32,342 nt of DNA from an uncultured Lachnospiraceae bacterium (GTDB taxonomy: Bacteria; Bacillota; Clostridia; Lachnospirales; Lachnospiraceae), in contig UQAW01000038.1 in assembly GCA_900539175.1 (NCBI GenBank), positions 1 through 32,342 on the forward strand, written 5' to 3'. The translations under genes were made by a program, and so were the position numbers. Position 1 is the stretch's first letter. Each line of letters opens with the position of its first letter. Below the pieces are notes generated by a model. That model worked only from the letters and a program-made list of their open reading frames with translations. It was not told where the DNA came from and did not search any database. Below, in pieces: positions 1 to 6,552 of this stretch.

Positions 1-2
1 AC

Positions 3-113
3 AGCCTGTATTCGGGCGGGCATCTCACGGCGGCAGACAGGAGGAAAGCATACACAATTATCGCCAGACGCCACGGCTTATCTTTGGATAGTATTTTCGC
101 GGAAACCGCTTGA
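3..113 (+). CDS. C-terminal end of an unrecognised protein (partial)
   Basis: The third forward frame is open from the window edge to a TGA at 111-113 and reads as a 36-residue tail with a basic, helical look (LTAADRRKAYTIIARRHG, then LSLDSIF). I do not recognise the family. It lies about 70 bases upstream of the first recombinase on the same strand, so it may be the last gene of the element interior. The other two frames are also open for a while, so this is only a reading-frame argument and could be wrong. Confidence 0.25.
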   Translation, partial: SLYSGGHLTAADRRKAYTIIARRHGLSLDSIFAETA

Positions 114-170
114 TATATCCCGACTTTAGAGTGATGAATATGGTACGCCTAAGATGGCGGAAATTGATAC

Positions 171-178
171 AAGGAGGG
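171..178 (+). promoter_or_regulatory. Ribosome binding site that fixes the first recombinase start
   Basis: AAGGAGGG lies 5 bases before the ATG at 184. It falls inside the longer reading frame that opens with ATG at 154, so it argues for the downstream start. No comparable Shine-Dalgarno sequence precedes 154. Confidence 0.8.
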
Positions 179-183
179 AGAAC

Positions 184-1695
184 ATGGGCAGAAAAGTGAC
201 GCGGGTGGCCTTTGGCGCACCGGAGATTCCTAAAAAGAAAAACGTAGCGGCTTACTGCCGTGTATCATCCGGAAAGGACGCCATGCTCCATTCGCTGGCG
301 GCGCAGGTCAGCTATTACAGTGAACTGATCCAGAGCCATGGGGAATGGGAGTATGCCGGGGTCTATGCGGATGAGGCAAAGACCGGCACAAAGGATACCA
401 GGGAAAATTTCGTGCGGCTGCTTTCCGACTGCCGCGCAGGGAAGATCGATATGATACTGACCAAGTCGATTTCCCGGTTTGCCAGGAATACGGTTACGCT
501 TCTGGAGACGGTGCGGGAACTGAAGCTGATGGGTGTGGATGTTTATTTTGAAGAGCAGAACATCCACTCTATGAGCACGGACGGAGAATTCATGCTGACC
601 ATCCTGGCATCCTACGCACAGGAGGAGAGCCGGTCGGCAAGCGAGAACCAGAAATGGCGCATCAAGAAGAATTTTGAGGAAGGGAAACCATGGAGCAGTA
701 CGCTTCTTGGTTACCGCAACGTGAACGGGCGCTTTGAGATCGTGCCGGAGGAAGCGGAAACGGTGCGGATGATCTTTGACTGGTATCTGGAGGGACTTGG
801 GGCAACGGCCATCCAAAAACGGCTTAATTCCATGGGGATTAAGACAAGGCATGGAAATCCATGGAGCAGGAGCCCGATCTTAAAGCTGCTCCGCAACTAC
901 ACTTATACCGGAAACCTTCTCCAGCAGAGGACCTACCGTGAGAACCACATCACAAAAAAGTGCATCAAAAACCAGGGTGAAAAGCCAATGTATCTGGCAG
1001 AAGGAACCCATGAGGCGATCATTGACATGGATACCTTCAACCAGGTGCAGGCGGAGATCAAACGCCGTGCGGAAAAATATAAAAGCCCGGATGGAAAGAA
1101 ATCCACAGAAACCTATCCTTTTACCAGCATGGTAAAGTGCAGCCGGTGTGGGAAAAGCTACATCCGTTCCGGCTCAGCGAAATACCGGACATGGACCTGC
1201 CAGACACGGAGAAAAGAGGGATTAGCATATTGTGAGGCGGAGATCATCCCGGAGGAAGAACTGATACGGCTTACTGCGGAGGTACTCGGCGGGGAAGTCA
1301 CGAAGGATGCCGTTAGGGATAAAATAACGGTTATCCGGGCGGAGAAAGACCGCACCCTGATATTCTGTTTGGGGAATGGGAAAGAAATCGTTAAACAGTG
1401 GAAAGAGCACGAAGTCGTATATGTCTGCACGGAGGAACAGAAGCGGCAAATCAGCCTAAAAAATTCAGGAAGAAAACCGTCAGAGGAACAGCGCAGACGG
1501 CATAGTGAATGGATGAAGGAATACTGGAAAAACCGGGAGTATCCGGAAGAATGGCGTAAAAAGCAGAGCGAAAAAATGAAGGCATATTGGAATGACCCGG
1601 AAGCCTCTGATGCACACAGGCAGACAGTGAGCCGCCTGACAAAAGAGCGGCGGGCAAGGGAGAAGGAAGCCGGAAAGGGGGAGGACAATGGCTAA
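184..1695 (+). CDS. Large serine recombinase (site-specific integrase), first of a tandem pair
   Basis: Catalyses DNA strand exchange through a serine nucleophile, probably for integration and excision of a mobile element. The 503-residue protein starts with a resolvase domain: YCRVSS at residues 24-29 carries the predicted catalytic Ser28, and KSISRFARNTV carries the conserved arginines. A recombinase domain follows (about 170-290), then a zinc ribbon with paired cysteines (CSRCGKSY and later CQTRRKEGLAYC). Unusually, the C terminus is not a long coiled coil but two charged, Trp/Tyr-rich segments beginning SLKNSGRKPSEEQRRRHSEW, which resemble NUMOD3-type DNA-binding modules. The start at 184 is chosen because of the AAGGAGGG site; an ATG at 154 would add 10 residues. 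The stop overlaps the next recombinase by 8 bases, so the two are probably translationally coupled. Confidence 0.93.
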   Translation: MGRKVTRVAFGAPEIPKKKNVAAYCRVSSGKDAMLHSLAAQVSYYSELIQSHGEWEYAGVYADEAKTGTKDTRENFVRLLSDCRAGKIDMILTKSISRFARNTVTLLETVRELKLMGVDVYFEEQNIHSMSTDGEFMLTILASYAQEESRSASENQKWRIKKNFEEGKPWSSTLLGYRNVNGRFEIVPEEAETVRMIFDWYLEGLGATAIQKRLNSMGIKTRHGNPWSRSPILKLLRNYTYTGNLLQQRTYRENHITKKCIKNQGEKPMYLAEGTHEAIIDMDTFNQVQAEIKRRAEKYKSPDGKKSTETYPFTSMVKCSRCGKSYIRSGSAKYRTWTCQTRRKEGLAYCEAEIIPEEELIRLTAEVLGGEVTKDAVRDKITVIRAEKDRTLIFCLGNGKEIVKQWKEHEVVYVCTEEQKRQISLKNSGRKPSEEQRRRHSEWMKEYWKNREYPEEWRKKQSEKMKAYWNDPEASDAHRQTVSRLTKERRAREKEAGKGEDNG

Positions 1696-3268
1696 TGTGA
1701 CAGTGATCCCGGCAACCAGGAATTTCCATACCGGAATAAGGAAAGATGCCGTGGTACAGAAAAAGACTGCCGGATATGCCCGTGTCAGCACGGACAGTGA
1801 GGAGCAGCAGACCAGCTACGAGGCGCAGGTGGATTATTACACCAACTACATTAAAAACAACCCGGAATGGGAGTTTGTCGGCGTGTATACCGATGAGGGT
1901 ATCAGCGCAACCGGCACCAAGCACCGGGACGGCTTCAACCAGATGATACAGGATGCGCTGGACGGAAAGATTGACTTGATCGTTACTAAGTCAGTATCCC
2001 GGTTTGCCAGAAATACGGTGGACAGCCTTACCACGGTGCGGAAACTAAAGGAAAAGGGCGTGGAGGTGTACTTCCAGAAAGAAAACATCTACACCCTTGA
2101 CTCCAAAGGGGAACTGCTGATCACCATCATGTCCTCCCTGGCGCAGGAAGAATCCCGGTCCATTTCAGAGAATGTGACCTGGGGACAAAGAAAACGGTTT
2201 GCAGACGGCAAGGTAAGCATCGCCTACAGTTCTTTCCTCGGCTACCAGAAGGGGGAGGACGGGCAGATGGAGATCGTGCCGGAGGAGGCAGAAATTGTAA
2301 GGCTTATTTACCGGATGTTCATGCAGGGAAAGACGCCTTACGCCATTGCCAAGTACCTGATGGAAAAGAAGATCCCCACACCGACCGGGAAACAGCGGTG
2401 GCAGCACCGGACGATTGAGAACATACTGACCAATGAAAAGTACAAGGGCGATGCCAGGCTCCAGAAGTGCTATACGGTGGACTTCCTTTCCAAGAAGCGG
2501 AAGGTGAATGAGGGCGAGGTTCCGCAGTATTATGTGGAAGGCAGCCATGACGCCATCATCGCACCTGCAGAGTGGCAGATGGTACAGCTGGAGATGGAAC
2601 GCAGGAGGAATATGGGGCGGAGCCATAACTGCTGCGGGCCGTTTTCTGCAAAGCTGAAATGCGGGGACTGCGGGGAATTCTTTGGGTCCAAGGTCTGGCA
2701 TTCCAACAGTAAGTATAAACGTACCATCTGGCAGTGCAATGCCAAATTTAAGGGCGAGAGCAAGTGTACCACCCCGCATTTGTATGAACAACGGATACAG
2801 GAGTTATTTCTGGAGGCGTTAGGGCGGTTGCTGGAAAACCGGGAGACGGTCATTGATGACTGCCGCGCGGTGATGGATGTGCTTGGGGATTGCAGTTCCA
2901 TTGAAAAGGAGCTGGAAACGGTCAGCGGCGAGATGGAGGTAGTCACCGGGCTGATCCAGAAGCTGGTGGTGGAGAACGCAACCCGGAAACTGGATCAGAA
3001 CGATTACCGCAGGAAGTATGAGGGATATGTCAATAAGTATGCGGCATTGGAGAGCCGGATGGATAGTTTGAAGAAAGACCGGGAGAGCCGGGAAATCAAG
3101 TTTGATATTTTCAGCGGATTCCTGTTTGAACTGAGTGAGCTGGAGGAGTTACCGCTGGAGTTTGATGTGAAGCTGTTCCACAGCCTGGTGGATTATGCGA
3201 CGGTGTACCATGATGGAAGGATAGTGTTCCAATTCAGGAACGGCATGGAGATCGAAACAATAATATAA
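1688..3268 (+). CDS. Large serine recombinase (TndX-like), second of the pair
   Basis: A 526-residue serine integrase. The N-terminal resolvase domain has YARVST at residues 30-35 with predicted catalytic Ser34, and KSVSRFARNTVDS. The recombinase domain spans roughly 180-300. The zinc ribbon shows CGDCGEFF and later CNAKFKGESKC. A glutamate/lysine-rich coiled coil (about 390-470) and a short C-terminal beta segment complete the usual large-integrase layout. It overlaps the end of the first recombinase by 8 bases, and AAGGGGGAGG lies just upstream of the ATG. A strong terminator follows 12 bases after the stop. Tandem serine recombinases of this kind lie at one end of many clostridial integrative elements; whether both are needed here is inference. 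The GC-rich codon use is unlike the AT-rich operon downstream. Confidence 0.95.
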   Translation: MANVTVIPATRNFHTGIRKDAVVQKKTAGYARVSTDSEEQQTSYEAQVDYYTNYIKNNPEWEFVGVYTDEGISATGTKHRDGFNQMIQDALDGKIDLIVTKSVSRFARNTVDSLTTVRKLKEKGVEVYFQKENIYTLDSKGELLITIMSSLAQEESRSISENVTWGQRKRFADGKVSIAYSSFLGYQKGEDGQMEIVPEEAEIVRLIYRMFMQGKTPYAIAKYLMEKKIPTPTGKQRWQHRTIENILTNEKYKGDARLQKCYTVDFLSKKRKVNEGEVPQYYVEGSHDAIIAPAEWQMVQLEMERRRNMGRSHNCCGPFSAKLKCGDCGEFFGSKVWHSNSKYKRTIWQCNAKFKGESKCTTPHLYEQRIQELFLEALGRLLENRETVIDDCRAVMDVLGDCSSIEKELETVSGEMEVVTGLIQKLVVENATRKLDQNDYRRKYEGYVNKYAALESRMDSLKKDRESREIKFDIFSGFLFELSELEELPLEFDVKLFHSLVDYATVYHDGRIVFQFRNGMEIETII

Positions 3269-3280
3269 AAGGAGACGGAT

Positions 3281-3324
3281 GCCCCGGAATTCAGTGTGGA
3301 GATGCTGGTTCCGGGGCTTATTTT
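3281..3324 (+). terminator. Rho-independent terminator after the recombinases
   Basis: Perfect 9-bp arms GCCCCGGAA (3281-3289) and TTCCGGGGC (3309-3317), followed by TTATTTT. It closes the recombinase transcription unit and lies close to the point where base composition changes. Confidence 0.85.
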
Positions 3325-3373
3325 CGTTGAGGATAAAAGGCATCTGTTTTCTTTGCTTTTTCGATAGTTGCTA

Positions 3374-3402
3374 TTGACAACTGCTTTAATGTGTTTTATA
3401 CT
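3374..3402 (+). promoter_or_regulatory. Sigma-A promoter of the ytrA-like operon
   Basis: TTGACA (3374-3379), 17-bp spacer, TATACT (3397-3402). Near-consensus, 47 bases upstream of the GntR start codon. Confidence 0.88.
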
Positions 3403-3432
3403 GTACTTGTTAAAATGATACACTATAAAACA
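3392..3432 (+). promoter_or_regulatory. Inverted-repeat operator over the ytrA-like promoter
   Basis: Arms of 14 nt, TGTTTTATACTGTA (3392-3405) and TACACTATAAAACA (3419-3432), are complementary at 13 of 14 positions. The left arm covers the -10 box and the right arm the expected start of transcription, so a dimeric repressor bound here would block initiation. The adjacent GntR protein is the obvious candidate (inference). Confidence 0.78.
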
Positions 3433-3448
3433 GAATGGCGGTGAGATT

Positions 3449-3823
3449 GTGGAGATAGTGGTAAGCAATAAGACAAGTCGCCCATTATATGAGCAGATTG
3501 CATCACAGATTAAAGCGGCGATTATAAGTGGAGAACTAAAGGCAGGCGAAGCTATTCCATCTGTGAGATCGTTGGCAAAATCACTGCATATTAGCATTTT
3601 GACGGTTCAGAAGGCATACGCTACCCTTCAAGAGGATGGCTTTATTGAGACAACGGCCGGAAAAGGTTGCTATGTATCCGTGCAAAATCAAGATTTTTAT
3701 CTGGAGGAACAGCAGAAAAAGATTGAAGAAAAGTTTATGGAAGCGATTGAAATTTCCCGTATGAGTGGAATATCTCTGGATAAATTGACGGATTTACTAA
3801 CACTTTTGTATCAGGAGGAGTAA
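3449..3823 (+). CDS. YtrA-subfamily GntR transcriptional repressor
   Basis: A 124-residue regulator with an N-terminal winged helix-turn-helix (PLYEQIASQIKAAIISGEL, then IPSVRSLAKSLHISILTVQKAY and a GKGCYV wing) and only a short C-terminal helical dimerisation tail. That length is typical of the YtrA subfamily, which controls ABC transporter operons in response to cell-envelope stress. Translation is assigned to a GTG at 3449 preceded by GGCGGTGAG. The gene is the first in an operon: the ATPase begins 3 bases after its stop. A strong promoter with a near-perfect 28-nt palindrome lies just upstream, which suggests autoregulation. The inducer cannot be told from sequence. Confidence 0.9.
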   Translation: MEIVVSNKTSRPLYEQIASQIKAAIISGELKAGEAIPSVRSLAKSLHISILTVQKAYATLQEDGFIETTAGKGCYVSVQNQDFYLEEQQKKIEEKFMEAIEISRMSGISLDKLTDLLTLLYQEE

Positions 3824-3826
3824 TGT

Positions 3827-4690
3827 ATGAGTGAGAATATTCTGGAAATTAGAGAATTATCAAAAGACTACGGGGATTTTGTCTTGGATAAAATTAGTTT
3901 TTCCGTTCCTCGCGGTGTGATCATGGGATTGATTGGGGAAAACGGAGCAGGAAAATCAACAACGATTAACTGTATTCTGAATGAAATAGAAAAAAGCGGA
4001 GGAACAATTCGGATTTTCGGAAAAGATAACAGGGCAGATGAAATTGGAATTAAAGACAAATTGGGAGTTGTTTTTGACGAAAACCATTTTCCGGATATAT
4101 TTACACCGGAGGAAGTAGGCAAATTTATGTCTGGGATTTACAGTGGATGGGAATGGCCGCTTTACCGCCAGTTCCTTGAGAAGTTTGCACTCCCTCAAAA
4201 TAAGAAAATTAAGGATTTTTCAAAAGGAATGAAAGTGAAACTTGCTTTTGCAGTTGCGCTTTCCCATCATGCAGAATTGTTGATTTTGGACGAAGCAACC
4301 AGCGGACTTGACCCAATTATCAGAGATGATGTTTTAGATATGCTGATTGAATTTGTACAGGATGAAAGTCATTCCGTATTGGTGTCTTCCCACATTACCA
4401 GTGACTTGGAAAAAGTGGCAGATTATATTACCTTTATCCATAAAGGGAAATTAATTTTTACTCATGAGAAGGATACCTTGGTTGATAATTATGGAGTCAT
4501 AAGCTGTGGTGCCGCTGTGTTCGACACATTGGATAAATCGGAAATCATAGCGTACCGCAAAGAAGAGTATCAGTTCAAAGTATTGGTTAGCAACAGGGCT
4601 AAGGCAGAGAAACAATATCGCAATGCGATTGTAAGTCCAGTTACAATTGAAGAAATCATGCTTTTCTATGTAAAGGGGGAAATGCAATGA
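3827..4690 (+). CDS. ABC transporter ATP-binding protein (YtrB/BcrA-like)
   Basis: A 287-residue ABC ATPase powering the permease encoded next. Walker A GENGAGKST lies at residues 37-45, the signature region is DFSKGMKVKLAFA (an SKGMK variant common in this subfamily instead of LSGGQ), and Walker B is LLILDEATSGLDP; the switch histidine follows in VSSHI. The C-terminal ~70 residues are the extra domain usual in drug- or antibiotic-resistance type ATPases. GGAGGAG precedes the ATG. The stop overlaps the permease start by 4 bases (ATGA), so ATPase and permease are coupled. YtrA-linked transporters of this type respond to cell-wall-active peptides; the substrate here is unknown. Confidence 0.93.
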   Translation: MSENILEIRELSKDYGDFVLDKISFSVPRGVIMGLIGENGAGKSTTINCILNEIEKSGGTIRIFGKDNRADEIGIKDKLGVVFDENHFPDIFTPEEVGKFMSGIYSGWEWPLYRQFLEKFALPQNKKIKDFSKGMKVKLAFAVALSHHAELLILDEATSGLDPIIRDDVLDMLIEFVQDESHSVLVSSHITSDLEKVADYITFIHKGKLIFTHEKDTLVDNYGVISCGAAVFDTLDKSEIIAYRKEEYQFKVLVSNRAKAEKQYRNAIVSPVTIEEIMLFYVKGEMQ

Positions 4691-5331
4691 AAGGTCTAAT
4701 GACAAAGGACTTCTTGACAGTTAAGAAAAAATACGGAGTGACTCGGCTTATTATGGATTTTGCCATTATAGCGGCATTGATGATAATTCTGGAGGGTGCT
4801 GGCGCAATCTACATCAGTTTCTTGTTAGTGCCGTTAGAAGTAGCTTCTATGCTGATTACTTTGGCAAATTCTGATGAACAATGGAAGTGGGGAAAATATG
4901 CCGTTGCATTACCTGTTTCAAAAAAGCAGATTGTAAGTAGTCGTTATGCTTTTGCCGGAATCGCAGCAAGCGTCGGATTTTGTGTCTCCTTGGCAGTAAA
5001 TATGATGTCATATGTTTTCTTTCCGGCATATCAGTTTGGCTTTTATCTGTTTATAGCGATTGCTTCGTTTTGTGCTGTTTTACTGTTTCTTGCATTTATT
5101 CTTCCGTCTAACTACTGGATGGGAGTCAATGCGGGGTTCGCAGCGATGTTTATAATGATTATACTGTTGGTTATTTTAGGAATTTGGTCAAAAATGACAA
5201 ACAATGCAATTATAGGATTTATCGTAAATAATTTTGACCTAAGCATGGTCATTGGATTTGTGAGCACAATCGCTATTTTTGCTCTGTCTTATATATTATC
5301 CATTGTATTGTTCAGAAGAAAATACGTTTAA
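4687..5331 (+). CDS. ABC-2 type permease subunit
   Basis: A 214-residue integral membrane protein with about six hydrophobic segments (for example IMDFAIIAALMIILEGAGAI, a stretch around FYLFIAIASFCAVLLFLAFI, and FIMIILLVILGIW), fitting the six-helix ABC-2 permease fold. It opens with a short cytoplasmic segment (MKGLMTKDFLTVKKKYG) like other YtrC/BcrB-type permeases. The start codon overlaps the ATPase stop by 4 bases, and the two proteins presumably form one exporter or envelope-stress transporter. It is followed after 83 bases by an OmpR-type DNA-binding gene on the same strand, with no terminator in between. Confidence 0.88.
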   Translation: MKGLMTKDFLTVKKKYGVTRLIMDFAIIAALMIILEGAGAIYISFLLVPLEVASMLITLANSDEQWKWGKYAVALPVSKKQIVSSRYAFAGIAASVGFCVSLAVNMMSYVFFPAYQFGFYLFIAIASFCAVLLFLAFILPSNYWMGVNAGFAAMFIMIILLVILGIWSKMTNNAIIGFIVNNFDLSMVIGFVSTIAIFALSYILSIVLFRRKYV

Positions 5332-5414
5332 AAAGTAGAGAAGGAAGGCAATAAGATAATCTGCACAGATGAGGCATGGTCAATTGCTGATGGCAGATAG
5401 GGAGTGAAGAAATA

Positions 5415-5810
5415 TTGGGAAAAGTAGTAGTGATGGCAATTTCAGATTCAGAAGAACAGATCCTTAATAAAATGTTAGCGGCGTTGGAAGGCAAACTGGC
5501 AATAGAATATATACCGGATACTATTTCTGATATCCTCACCTTCCCAGAACTGAAAATCCATGTCCGCAAGCAGGTTGTCTATCAAAATCACACTTTAATT
5601 CCGATGTCCCACAATGAGTTCTTCACGCTACTTTATCTGGCAAGGCATCCGGGTTGGGTATTCAGTAGAGAACAAATCTATGAAGCAGTGTGGAAAGAAT
5701 CCGGGGATGGCGGGGCAGCGGTTACAAACGTGGTAAGCCAGATACGGAAGAAGATTGGAGATAGATATATTAAGACTGTTATTGGAAGCGGATATAAATT
5801 TGAAGTATAA
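5415..5810 (+). CDS. Orphan OmpR/PhoB-type winged-helix DNA-binding protein without receiver domain
   Basis: A 131-residue protein whose C-terminal ~90 residues are a Trans_reg_C winged helix: the MSHNEFFTLLYLARHPGWVF helices, then REQIYEAVW, then a recognition helix and wing (VVSQIRKKIG, VIGSGYKFEV). The first ~35 residues (SDSEEQILNKMLAALEG) do not look like a receiver domain, which normally takes ~120 residues, so there is no phospho-acceptor site. The start is a TTG at 5415 with GGGAGTG 8 bases upstream; an ATG at 5433 is an alternative. It lies in the ytrA-like operon and is followed by a terminator. It probably acts as an unphosphorylated regulator; targets are unknown. Confidence 0.8.
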   Translation: MGKVVVMAISDSEEQILNKMLAALEGKLAIEYIPDTISDILTFPELKIHVRKQVVYQNHTLIPMSHNEFFTLLYLARHPGWVFSREQIYEAVWKESGDGGAAVTNVVSQIRKKIGDRYIKTVIGSGYKFEV

Positions 5811-5814
5811 GTAA

Positions 5815-5856
5815 GGCCGGCAGCAGGCATCTATGGGTGTGGCTGTCGGTTTTTTT
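5815..5856 (+). terminator. Terminator of the ytrA-like operon
   Basis: Imperfect stem: GGCCGGCAGC (5815-5824) against GGCTGTCGGT (5841-5850), followed by seven T residues. It is the first terminator-like structure after the GntR gene, so the four genes probably form one transcript. Confidence 0.72.
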
Positions 5857-5907
5857 ACAACCAAAATAACCAGACTGCATTCCAACAGCCTGGTTATCTT
5901 AATGTTG

Positions 5908-6087
5908 TTATGGTATCTGGTCTGTCTTGATTTCCCCGTGTTCTTTTTCTATCTGCTCCAGATGCTGGATCAGCACATATTCAATGTAGTTGGTCATAGA
6001 ACGGTGTTCCTCTGTAGCCAGAATACCGATCTTATCAAACACTTCATCCGACAGACGCAGAGTAAATACACGTTTGTTGGTTGCCAT
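5908..6087 (-). CDS. Small ribbon-helix-helix (CopG/Arc-like) DNA-binding protein, copy 1
   Basis: A 59-residue protein starting MATNKRVFTLRLSDEVFDKI. The short basic beta strand (KRVFTLRL), a first helix (SDEVFDKIGILATEE) and a second helix after HRSMTNYIEYVL are the ribbon-helix-helix pattern; such proteins dimerise and bind short palindromes. GGAGGGCAGGAG precedes the ATG on the minus strand. It is nearly identical to the gene at 6217-6390 on the same strand, so the two arose by tandem duplication. Autoregulation is expected from the family, and a perfect palindrome ATGGTATACCAT lies 32 bases upstream of its start codon. Function beyond DNA binding is unknown. It ends opposite the terminator of the upstream operon (convergent). 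Confidence 0.82.
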   Translation of the reverse strand: MATNKRVFTLRLSDEVFDKIGILATEEHRSMTNYIEYVLIQHLEQIEKEHGEIKTDQIP

Positions 6088-6118
6088 TTCTCCTGCCCTC
6101 CATTCCGGGTATGAATTT

Positions 6119-6130
6119 ATGGTATACCAT
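6119..6130. promoter_or_regulatory. Perfect 12-nt palindrome upstream of RHH copy 1
   Basis: ATGGTATACCAT is fully self-complementary and lies just upstream of the minus-strand RHH gene. RHH dimers bind short palindromes, so this is a plausible operator. A half-site, AATGGTAAT, is found at the matching place upstream of copy 2 (about 6421-6429). Confidence 0.45.
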
Positions 6131-6150
6131 TTTGCCGTAAATTTATACGT

Positions 6151-6183
6151 TCACTAGACAGCTAAGTGATAGCACTTTACATT
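6151..6183 (+). repeat. Duplicated promoter/operator segment, decayed copy
   Basis: This 33-nt segment matches 6454-6486 at 30 of 33 positions. The shared core is AAGTGATAGCACTT, a small dyad (AAGTG / CACTT). In this copy the promoter hexamers have drifted to TAGACA (6155-6160) and TACATT (6178-6183), still 17 bp apart. It points into the 3' end of RHH copy 2, so it is probably a relic of the duplication or only an operator. Confidence 0.7.
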
Positions 6184-6216
6184 AAAAAACAAAGAAACAG
6201 ACACAGATGGCAGTTC

Positions 6217-6390
6217 TTATTTTTCTGTTTTGATCTCTCCGCGTTCCTTTTCCACCTCTTCCAGATGTTTGATGAGGACATATTCAATGTAATTAGTTAA
6301 GGAGCGGTGTTCACTTGTAGCCAGTATGCCGATTTTGTCAAATACTTCATCTGACAAACGTAAGGTAAATACTCTTTTGTTGGTCGCCAT
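6217..6390 (-). CDS. Small ribbon-helix-helix (CopG/Arc-like) DNA-binding protein, copy 2
   Basis: A 57-residue paralogue of the gene at 5908-6087. The first 25 residues are identical (MATNKRVFTLRLSDEVFDKI and on to the LAT before the first difference), and changes cluster after that (TSEHRSLTNYIEYVLIKH). GGGAGGACAGGG precedes the ATG. It is divergent from the membrane-protein gene at 6549, and the space between holds an intact sigma-A promoter whose spacer contains the AAGTGATAGCACTT dyad. An AGTATA at 6411-6416 reads TATACT on the minus strand and may be this gene's -10 box. The likely job is to repress itself and the divergent gene; this is inference from layout. Confidence 0.82.
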   Translation of the reverse strand: MATNKRVFTLRLSDEVFDKIGILATSEHRSLTNYIEYVLIKHLEEVEKERGEIKTEK

Positions 6391-6457
6391 ATTCCCTGTC
6401 CTCCCATTTTAGTATAGGTAAATGGTAATCGAAACCGAATGCAAAATATACAGTCAC

Positions 6458-6486
6458 TTGACAGGTAAGTGATAGCACTTTATATT
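6458..6486 (+). promoter_or_regulatory. Sigma-A promoter with operator dyad, intact copy
   Basis: TTGACA (6458-6463), 17-bp spacer, TATATT (6481-6486). The dyad AAGTGATAGCACTT (6467-6480) fills most of the spacer, so any protein bound there would block polymerase. It drives the plus-strand membrane-protein gene. The surrounding 33 nt repeat the segment at 6151-6183. Confidence 0.82.
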
Positions 6487-6522
6487 GTAAGAGTAGTTTA
6501 AAACAAAAAAGGAGTGCTAAGA

Positions 6523-6552
6523 GTGAAGAAAGTGAAAAGGTGTGGAGTATGA
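6523..6552 (+). CDS. Possible nine-codon leader ORF coupled to the membrane protein
   Basis: AAAAGGAG (6507-6514) sits 8 bases before a GTG that opens a nine-residue frame, MKKVKRCGV, whose TGA overlaps the next ATG at 6549 as ATGA. The good ribosome binding site serves this short frame better than the main gene, whose own GGAG (6544-6547) lies within it. This pattern suggests translational coupling. It is a sequence-pattern argument only. Confidence 0.4.
   Translation: MKKVKRCGV

Noticed and set aside
154..183. Longer start of the first recombinase at ATG 154
   Set aside because: The AAGGAGGG ribosome binding site lies inside this extension and fits the ATG at 184.
5833..6114. 93-codon plus-strand frame opposite RHH copy 1
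   Set aside because: It is antisense to a well-supported RHH gene with a duplicate nearby and has no ribosome binding site.
5908..6390. A type II toxin-antitoxin system with the RHH proteins as antitoxins
   Set aside because: No toxin-like gene (ParE/RelE/MazF/PIN) lies next to either RHH gene on the same strand; the divergent membrane protein does not resemble a toxin.
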